From Betaproteobacteria bacterium RIFCSPLOWO2_02_FULL_62_17 (GTDB lineage: Bacteria > Pseudomonadota > Gammaproteobacteria > Burkholderiales > SG8-39), in contig MEQV01000017.1 of the NCBI GenBank assembly GCA_001770355.1, positions 9,866-16,877 on the forward strand: DNA of 7,012 nt, written 5' to 3'. The notes under the pieces were generated by a model. The model did not search any database, was not told the origin of the DNA, and worked only from the letters and a program-made list of their open reading frames with translations. Shown piece by piece: positions 6,017-7,012 of this stretch (position 1 is its first letter; each line of letters starts with the position of its first letter). The position numbers and the translations under genes were made by a program.

Positions 6017-7012
6017 CAGGCGGCTTTTTCTTTGGCGCGAATCAGCTCGATGGCGTCGGCCGGGCTGGTGATATTGGGAAAATCGATCATGCGATTTTTC
6101 GCGGGATCGCGCACCACGGCAACGGTCGGATCCTTGCCCTGTTCCACCCGTTCGATCTGCTCCTGCAGCATGCGCCGGTACATGACGATGCCGCGGTCGG
6201 AAGTGCCCAGATTCTCGTTGCTGCGGTCGTAGATCACGCCCTGTGTTTCCTGCGCCATCTGGTCCTGGCTGAAAAAGCTCTGCAGGTCGTATTCGCCATC
6301 CGGCGTTTTCATCACCGGCACATACTCGAAGGGAATGACCGCGTCCTCGGGGGTGCGCACGCTGCCGTTGTTCACCGGCGTGAAGGCGACGAACAGGATG
6401 CGCGTGTTCTCGTCGTCGATCGGCACGCGCCAGTGCATCACTTCCACCGGACCGTTGGGGATGCGCAGGATGTTGGGAAAGATCATCGGCGGTCGGATTT
6501 CGGTTTCCGGAACGTCGCCGCCGTAGACGATGGTCTTGTCCAGGCCCCATTCGCAGAAGCCGAATTCCATGCTCTCTATCGGACGGCGGTAATAGGCGGC
6601 GAAAGGGTGGTTGAGGCCCAGTTCGCGGTCCATGATGCCGTGCAGATAAAACGTGTGCGTCGAATCGGCGGTGTTTTCCTGGATCTGCAGCCAGTTGCAG
6701 TGGTGATCCGGAAATACCTTCACCTCGCGTTTGCCGTCCTCGCGCACCAGCACGTCCCAGCGCGGCAGCAGCGGCGCTTTTTGCGGATCCGGTCCCATGT
6801 AGGCGAACAGCAGCCCGCCCAGCGCCTGCAGGGGATACGACTTGAGGCGGAGATCCTGCTGCTGGCGGCTGACCTTGGGTTCCAGGGGGAATTCGATGCA
6901 TTGGCCGGTGGTGTCGTAGAGCCAGCCGTGATAGCAGCAGCGCACGCCGCGGGGCTCGAGATAGCCGTAGTACAGCGACGTGCCACGATGCTTGCAGTGC
7001 TCCTCGATACAG
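6016..7012 (-). CDS. Second Rieske non-heme iron oxygenase alpha subunit, N-terminus outside window
   Basis: This is the first visible gene of the minus-strand operon. The frame is open to the right edge (first full codon at 7011), giving 331 visible residues. A GTG at 6945 inside the Rieske domain is not the true start, because codons beyond it encode the first half of the cluster-binding site. The [2Fe-2S] ligands are C-x-H (CKHRG, visible 6-8) and C-x2-H (CCYHGW, visible 25-28). The mononuclear site is NWLQIQEN followed by Asp116, His119 and His124 (visible numbering; D-x2-H-x4-H in TADSTHTFYLH). The third ligand is probably Asp250 in QDQMAQETQG. The end, IERVEQGKDPTVAVVRD, parallels the plus-strand paralogue (IERVREGKDPLGVIRR), but overall divergence is high, so this is not a recent duplicate. 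It should oxygenate an aromatic acid using electrons from a reductase not encoded here. Its stop overlaps the next start (TGATG). Confidence 0.93.
   Translation of the reverse strand, partial: CIEEHCKHRGTSLYYGYLEPRGVRCCYHGWLYDTTGQCIEFPLEPKVSRQQQDLRLKSYPLQALGGLLFAYMGPDPQKAPLLPRWDVLVREDGKREVKVFPDHHCNWLQIQENTADSTHTFYLHGIMDRELGLNHPFAAYYRRPIESMEFGFCEWGLDKTIVYGGDVPETEIRPPMIFPNILRIPNGPVEVMHWRVPIDDENTRILFVAFTPVNNGSVRTPEDAVIPFEYVPVMKTPDGEYDLQSFFSQDQMAQETQGVIYDRSNENLGTSDRGIVMYRRMLQEQIERVEQGKDPTVAVVRDPAKNRMIDFPNITSPADAIELIRAKEKAA

Noticed and set aside
5255..6232. A 325-codon plus-strand frame opposite the Gfo/Idh/MocA and Rieske genes
   Set aside because: It is antisense to two clearly identified enzymes, crosses their junction, and shows no domain or convincing ribosome-binding site.
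6017..6901. In-frame N-terminal extension of the Gfo/Idh/MocA gene up to 6901
   Set aside because: The extension runs through the upstream Rieske gene in another frame and reads as non-protein-like sequence. The Rossmann strand begins naturally at the ATG at 6016.

Overview
The window is GC-rich and almost fully coding, with short intergenic gaps and strong third-position G/C bias. It looks like a chromosomal segment of a proteobacterium, probably a betaproteobacterium of Burkholderiales/Rhodocyclales type. That placement is an inference from base composition, from a FimV-type C-terminal module, and from Rieske/Gfo-Idh-MocA/SDR catabolic genes of the phthalate type. No rRNA, tRNA, CRISPR array, insertion sequence or phage gene is visible.

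Left part, plus strand (1-2764): the 3' end of an uncharacterised His-rich protein gene, then a 585-residue protein with Sel1/TPR-like helical repeats and a C-terminal module resembling the end of FimV, then a small membrane protein of the YdjM-like 'metal-dependent hydrolase' family. Gaps of 44 and 28 bases suggest one transcription unit, but the products do not define a pathway.

Middle and right part (2852-7012): an aromatic-catabolism island. A complete Rieske non-heme iron oxygenase alpha subunit lies on the plus strand and converges, with a 7-base gap, on a tightly packed minus-strand operon. In transcription order that operon holds a second Rieske oxygenase (5' end outside the window), a Gfo/Idh/MocA dehydrogenase resembling the phthalate cis-dihydrodiol dehydrogenase Pht4, and a classical SDR dehydrogenase. 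The minus-strand genes are joined by a TGATG and an ATGA stop/start overlap, so they are probably translationally coupled. The likely chemistry is ring dihydroxylation of an aromatic acid, or a related Rieske reaction such as hydroxylation or O-demethylation, followed by NAD(P)-dependent dehydrogenation. No reductase, ferredoxin, ring-cleavage enzyme, transporter or regulator is in the window, so the substrate cannot be fixed.

Nothing here is clearly a new kind of system. The best points for a second look are the coupled Rieske-Gfo-SDR operon with two alternative dehydrogenases, the pair of diverged Rieske paralogues facing each other, and the Sel1 plus FimV-like domain architecture.
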